Of a stretch of DNA of 64,000 bases, positions 59,313-64,000 are shown piece after piece. Source of the stretch: Patiria miniata (Eukaryota > Echinodermata > Asteroidea > Valvatida > Asterinidae); assembly GCF_015706575.1 (NCBI RefSeq), contig NW_024037057.1, positions 62,001 to 126,000 on the forward strand, given 5' to 3'. Position numbers and translations under genes: made by a program. The stretch's first letter is position 1. Every line of letters starts with the position of its first letter. The notes below the pieces were generated by a model. The model saw only the letters and a program-made list of their open reading frames with translations. It searched no databases and was not told the DNA's origin.

Positions 59313-59397
59313 TGTAGTCTGGTTCCCTGACTCCATATAAGAAGAAACAGAGCAGTTTACATACATTGGGAAATTGTAAGATCAGGGAACCAGTCAA
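59313..59397. mobile_element. 85-bp foldback element with GTCTGGTTCCCTGA ends
   Basis: GTCTGGTTCCCTGA near 59318 pairs with ATCAGGGAACCAGTC near 59380. The terminal motif relates it to 51977-52086. Confidence 0.6.
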
Positions 59398-59488
59398 GCT
59401 GGCTCGTACCCGTTCATAGGTTTGTAATGATTGCAAACAAGTGCGATGGTCAATTGGGGCCAGTATTTGAAGGAAAAAAAGCCAGTTG

Positions 59489-59522
59489 TTTCCAACGCTG
59501 ATTGGCCGATCAGCGTTGGAAA
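59489..59522. repeat. perfect 14-bp-arm hairpin
   Basis: TTTCCAACGCTGAT and ATCAGCGTTGGAAA are separated by TGGCCG. Confidence 0.85.
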
Positions 59523-61564
59523 TTGATACAAAAATACCACTTTTCTTGAAAATGAAAGTACTCCAGGTGCCATGATTTTACAGGATGCTTTACACTGTCA
59601 TTCACTAACAGTCCAGCAAGGTATTTCAAAATGATTTGGTAGTTTTATTTTTTGATGTTTGCAAATGTTGTATTTTCCCTTTAATTAAATGCAGAAAACG
59701 TGAATTTTGTTTTTACAAAGAGACACATAATTATGTGTACAAGTTAATTGTCGCTCATTAACTACTGTGTTAATTATAATTACTGGGTTAAGTAAATGGT
59801 TTCCTTACTGTTCATGTGAGGGTTTCCTTACCGCACAAAGTTGTTGCAAAGCAGTATTTTTCGCAGTGGTGAATAAAGGGCAGAAACTTATTTTGCGATT
59901 ATCTTGAAAACCCTTTTTCTTCAAAATCTGGATGTTTGGCTCTTCGTGATAACGGTGACGAATTACTGTCTCATGAAATTTAAAATAGTATGTCATGTCA
60001 GTACACCCATGACATCAGGTACATTTTGTTTGCGCTGATTAATTCTTCTTGATGTGTATCGTTGCATGTAAAGTCATTTTATAACTTAAATCATGTAATA
60101 CCTAATTTAGTTACAATACATGTATCAGTAGTTGGACTACAATTTATAGCATGTCTCGTTACAACTAGAACATATTTTGCTACTGTGGGGGTAAATGTTT
60201 TATCATTATAGAGTATTCGCTCATTCTCCCGTTGATCCAGCATAGATGGGATGTAAACCTTATTTTACACTTTTTGGTGGATACAATTTAAAATAGTTGG
60301 CGGTAGGTAAACAGTGTTTAATAAGTTGTGACATTTAAACCTTATTGGATTGAGTTTCGATTTGAAGATTTAGAATGACGCTTGTAAATGCAAAACTGTA
60401 TCTCCTTGTAATATTAAGCGTAAAATATTATCGCACATGATTTATTTTTTCATCAAGCATTGATCGCATTACAAACCTCACCACCTTACCGGTCTTGCCT
60501 GCACAGATGCAATTTAAAATTTGATATGTAAAGTGGTCATAAGATTCAATTTGCGTCAGGGTGATGTAAATTAAATGTTTTTGTTTCCCTTCAGAATGTA
60601 AGGTGGTTGCTTTTGTGTGAATTTTACAACTGGTTGTGTCGAGGTAAAATTCGTAAGTGGCAGCTCATAACTATGTTACACAATGACTGTCACTGCCAAT
60701 TTTATTTGCAACATTAGTCAAAATTATGAAAATGTTCAAAGCTATAATTTGACTTTAAGGCAACGTACTCTCAGGAGAGCTGTTGTTTGGTTTATTTAAA
60801 TATGTGGCAGTAGCTCATAAAATAGCAATCGAGTGTAGCAAAATTGTCGTGTATAAATCTGATTGAGTACGTTTTAGAATTCTGAAATTTGTTCGCACAG
60901 TCATTGATTCGTATAGTGCCTTCCGTGATTTTAAAAGTTAGTTATGGCAAGAATGTACTTGTGAATATTTTTTTTTTTTTCACTGAAGGAACTTGAATAA
61001 CTAAATAATCATATTTTTTTAACATTTGTTTGGTATGACGTACTTTGTGTGTAGCTCGTTTTAGAATTGAAGTATTACTAATCACTGGAATTTATGTCAA
61101 TAGTTTAACGCTAATAGCAAATGTTACTTTTCTTTTAGTTAAAAAGGATACAGCATTATTTTAGAATCAATGAAGATCTTTTCGCTAAAGTTGAACATTT
61201 GAGATTTGCTAATTTGTTGTTAACGTTTTAAGAGTCATATCCTTGATAATAGAAAATATATGTTCTTCTCTCTAGAAATGTGATGAGTGTTCAACTTTTA
61301 AAAATGTTGACATGTAAAAAGTTAAATTATTCAGTCCGGAAAAGAGCGGATTGTGAAGAGAATAACACCGGAGAAAAGCACTGTGGTCACTCGGCAATCA
61401 TTTATTCGCTTGAAACAGTCCAACAAGCATGGTTTAACAATCACAAATACAATTTACCTGCTACCAGTTCTAATGATTAACAGGTCCATGTAACTACCAG
61501 CATGGCTAATTAAATTCCCATAGTTACCACATACATGCTAACGGTTATAACATTCCAATACTAC
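59523..61564. other. stretch without firm gene
   Basis: AT-rich sequence. After TTCTCTCTAG a plus-strand frame at 61280-61480 could be a terminal exon (VRKRADCEENNTGEK), without further support. Confidence 0.3.
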
Positions 61565-61865
61565 GGATATTCCTACACCTAGAAGCCCAATCGCTTCACC
61601 CAAGTCCCTTGGGACTATACGGCTATCCCTACACTAATTTAGAAGCGCAATCACTTCTCACAAGTCCCAATGGACTACGGATATCCGTCCAACTTCTCCA
61701 AAAGTCCCAAATGGACTACGGATATCCGTACTTACAGTTAGAAGTGCAATCGCTTCTCACACGTCCCAGGTGACTATAGATTTCCTTACATTTAGAAGCG
61801 CAGTCGCTTCTCGCCAAAATAAGCGCAATCGCTTCTCACAATTAGAAGCCGCGCCATCGCTTTTC
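61565..61865 (+). repeat. short tandem repeat with GAAGCGCAATCGCTTCTC units
   Basis: Units combine the palindromic GAAGCGCAATCGCTTC with CAAGTCCC, GGACTAC and GGATATCC. About five imperfect copies. Confidence 0.75.
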
Positions 61866-62180
61866 GCAAGCTGATAAACGCTGCGGATAAATCACTTACC
61901 CGCAGCACAAGAGCCCATGGAGGGAGATTGGCTGATATCCATCATTTCAAGGATAATGGACGTGAGACAGCACCCCCGGCGATAGTGGCTCGTCCGTTTG
62001 TGCTGACCCTTGGCCTACCACTCAAAATTTGACAAATGGACCATCTCACCTCTCTCTCCCTGGGCTCAAACCATCCAAACATCCATACCACCATTTTTCC
62101 ATTGTGCGTTTGTGTGTGTGTGTGTGGCCTGGTGAACCCGTTGTGGCCGACTGGTAATTTACTGGAGGCAATACGAAACC

Positions 62181-62229
62181 CTTAACCCTAAAGGGGACGG
62201 GTTATTTTGACCATCTCTCAGCCGGGGGG
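62181..62229. repeat. dispersed repeat end, inverted match to 1-50
   Basis: CTTAACCCTAAAGGGGACGG, then TTATTTTGACCATCTCTCAG and a G-run, is the reverse complement of the first 50 bases of the window. Confidence 0.7.
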
Positions 62230-64000
62230 AGGGGGGATTCCCCCCCCCCCCCCTAGGATCTCAGCCATCGAGTTACGAAAAATTTTGAAACTCGGCACAT
62301 GCATAGAACAACTCTTCCTAAACATACTCAATACATTTCATGACTATAGATCAAAGGGTTTGGGAATGATGGCTAATTAATTATTCATATGTACGAATGG
62401 CAATTTTGCTCTGTGTACACGACGTATATGCGAAAATTCAGTTTTCACGGCGCGTAGCGCCGGAAAATTTTTCGCTACGCGGCAACCCGTGGTTAGATTT
62501 TTTTTGTTTTTGGTATCAAAAGATGCGCAAAGCTCGAGGCTAAAAAGTCATAAAAGCTCGGGTCGCGAAAAAAAATTAGGGTTAAGACATGTGATCAACT
62601 AAATATTGTTTCTCCACTAATCCTTGAATAAACCCAAAATCTAGTATATTAATAATATATCCATTACCCAATAATTTGGATCGTGCTGATCTGAATTCGC
62701 ACCACGCGTCCTTATATGTTACAGCCTACTGTGGATAATTATTAACACAAACTGTGCTTTATCTAATTTGCCGTTCACTAAAGTGCAGTTCACGCCAGAA
62801 CCAGAACGCCTAAACAATCGTAAATCCGTAACGTGGAAAAACCGACTATACTGATAAGTCATCGAAGGCGCTCAACCGCATGATATGTAATTATAGCCAG
62901 GAGTTGATCGGGTTTTGTTTTATGAAAATTCTTGTAAGTTACTCCCACTGGCTACTGCACAATTACGATATGAGCGGCTACCGACTATTGTATAACAACC
63001 AATACCCCTTAGGCCTGAACGGCAACGTACTACTTGTTTTTAACCAACCTGGTTCAGCAATGCCTATCAATTCAAATGTTAATCACAATTCAGTAGCAAA
63101 AAAATGTATAATCCCTTCAATAGTCAAATGCCCTACTACACTACGAATTTTCTCTAGCCAACCTGGTACACATAAATGATCGACTACAACTTCAGTAATG
63201 TAATCAACCTGGTTTGCGTTTGCAACGTAAATATGTGACTCCATAAATCATAATTGTAGTGAACGACCGTGTTTGTAACCCGCACATATGACTTGTACTT
63301 CCCTTAAGTGTACTGCAGGTACCAATTCACAAGTATGGTTAATCTCATGCGTTGACGTTAAACGTAAATTTTACTTCAACAGGGGACAACCCCTAACCCC
63401 TAGGTCATGATCGGTTACGTGTTTCGAGAGCCACAATATGCCTTGACAATCTGGTGAATATTCTGTGACTGTATGCTCTTAATGAGCGTGTGCGGTAATA
63501 GTCTTAAGTATTTAGTTCCATACCGCCCCTATATACCTCGTAAGCTACTACATGTACATGTATCTCAGTCAACGAACTTTGGCCGGGCGGCTCACCGCCA
63601 TTCTTGGGCTTCATACAATATTGGATGCGAACACCATTCCTGCAATTACAATATTTGTAAGACTTAACATAATAGTCGGTTCAACGTCCTGTGATGTGTA
63701 AGTGTGCGTGTGTGTGATCTTGCTTTAGCACACGTTAGCCTTGAAACAAAAATAAGTTACCCCCTTGGACAACCCGTTGTCCCTACATTCAACAACCCTT
63801 TGATACTCCGTATAGAGTGTTACAAACCGCTGGAATACGGAATAACAATTGCCTGTATTGGTTTGTTGTTAATCTTCCCCTTCACTGTGCCCCCAAATTG
63901 CCGGTGCTGAAGGGTACCGGACGTGTTTGGGCTAAAACAGTTTATATATAGTCTGTCGCAGGGGGTGCACAAGTCCGTAAGCCCCTATAAGAGTTCGACT
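62230..64000. other. stretch without recognised gene
   Basis: A frame of 99 codons at 62880-63179 and shorter ones show no known domain. CAACCTGG and CAACCC words recur irregularly. Nothing is called. Confidence 0.3.

Noticed and set aside
62880..63179. 99-codon open frame near the right edge
   Set aside because: No recognisable family, and the AT-rich surroundings make a chance frame of this length plausible.

Overview
The window is eukaryotic and comes from a marine invertebrate deuterostome. An echinoderm is the best guess, a lancelet or hemichordate less likely. The reasons are short exons split by canonical GT-AG introns, very low coding density, and a protein mix of scavenger receptor cysteine-rich (SRCR), fibrinogen-related and juvenile-hormone-acid-methyltransferase-like genes. 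Many short inverted-repeat transposons and recurring ACATGTACATGT motifs point the same way. No species can be named from sequence alone.

Genes. (1) One SRCR exon on the minus strand at 250-564. (2) The 3' half of a class I SAM-dependent methyltransferase gene on the minus strand, rebuilt from three exons whose splice phases agree (24753-25063, 20684-20819, 18802-18968). Its 5' exons, with the glycine-rich SAM loop, were not found. (3) A complete intronless gene at 33814-34863 for a secreted or membrane-anchored PAN/apple plus fibrinogen-domain protein, with an ideal Kozak start. (4) A broken WD40-repeat gene, minus strand, 15535-16175. (5) A 5'-truncated LINE end, 31805-32143. (6) Two groups of candidate exons, unrecognised: minus strand 38.5-41.1 kb and plus strand 50.2-55.0 kb.

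Repeats fill most of the rest. 1.9-5.4 kb: a GACC-rich tandem array with a 330-bp foldback element inserted in it. 7-8.4 kb: nested inverted-repeat elements, one holding a tRNA-like segment. 13.4-13.8 kb: an almost perfect 253-bp palindrome. 21.4-24.3 kb: two hAT-type non-autonomous elements inside the methyltransferase gene. 25.4-31.3 kb: four units of a 1.63-kb macrosatellite. 32.6-33.1 kb: another hAT-type element. 35.4-36.85 kb and 57.2-58.6 kb: two inverted copies of one element, each carrying a 75-bp palindrome-rich array. 37.6-38.1 kb: one transposon inside another. 42.5-44.1 kb: an old degenerate repeat block. 44.1-49.4 kb: about thirty 185-bp satellite monomers with a 923-bp five-monomer higher-order repeat. 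50.7-51.8 kb: a foldback element with exact 20-bp subrepeats.

The genes do not form a pathway. SRCR and fibrinogen-domain proteins both belong to expanded innate-immune recognition families in such animals. The main interest lies in the repeats: several insertions can be dated and bounded because target duplications or intact sister copies lie in the same window.
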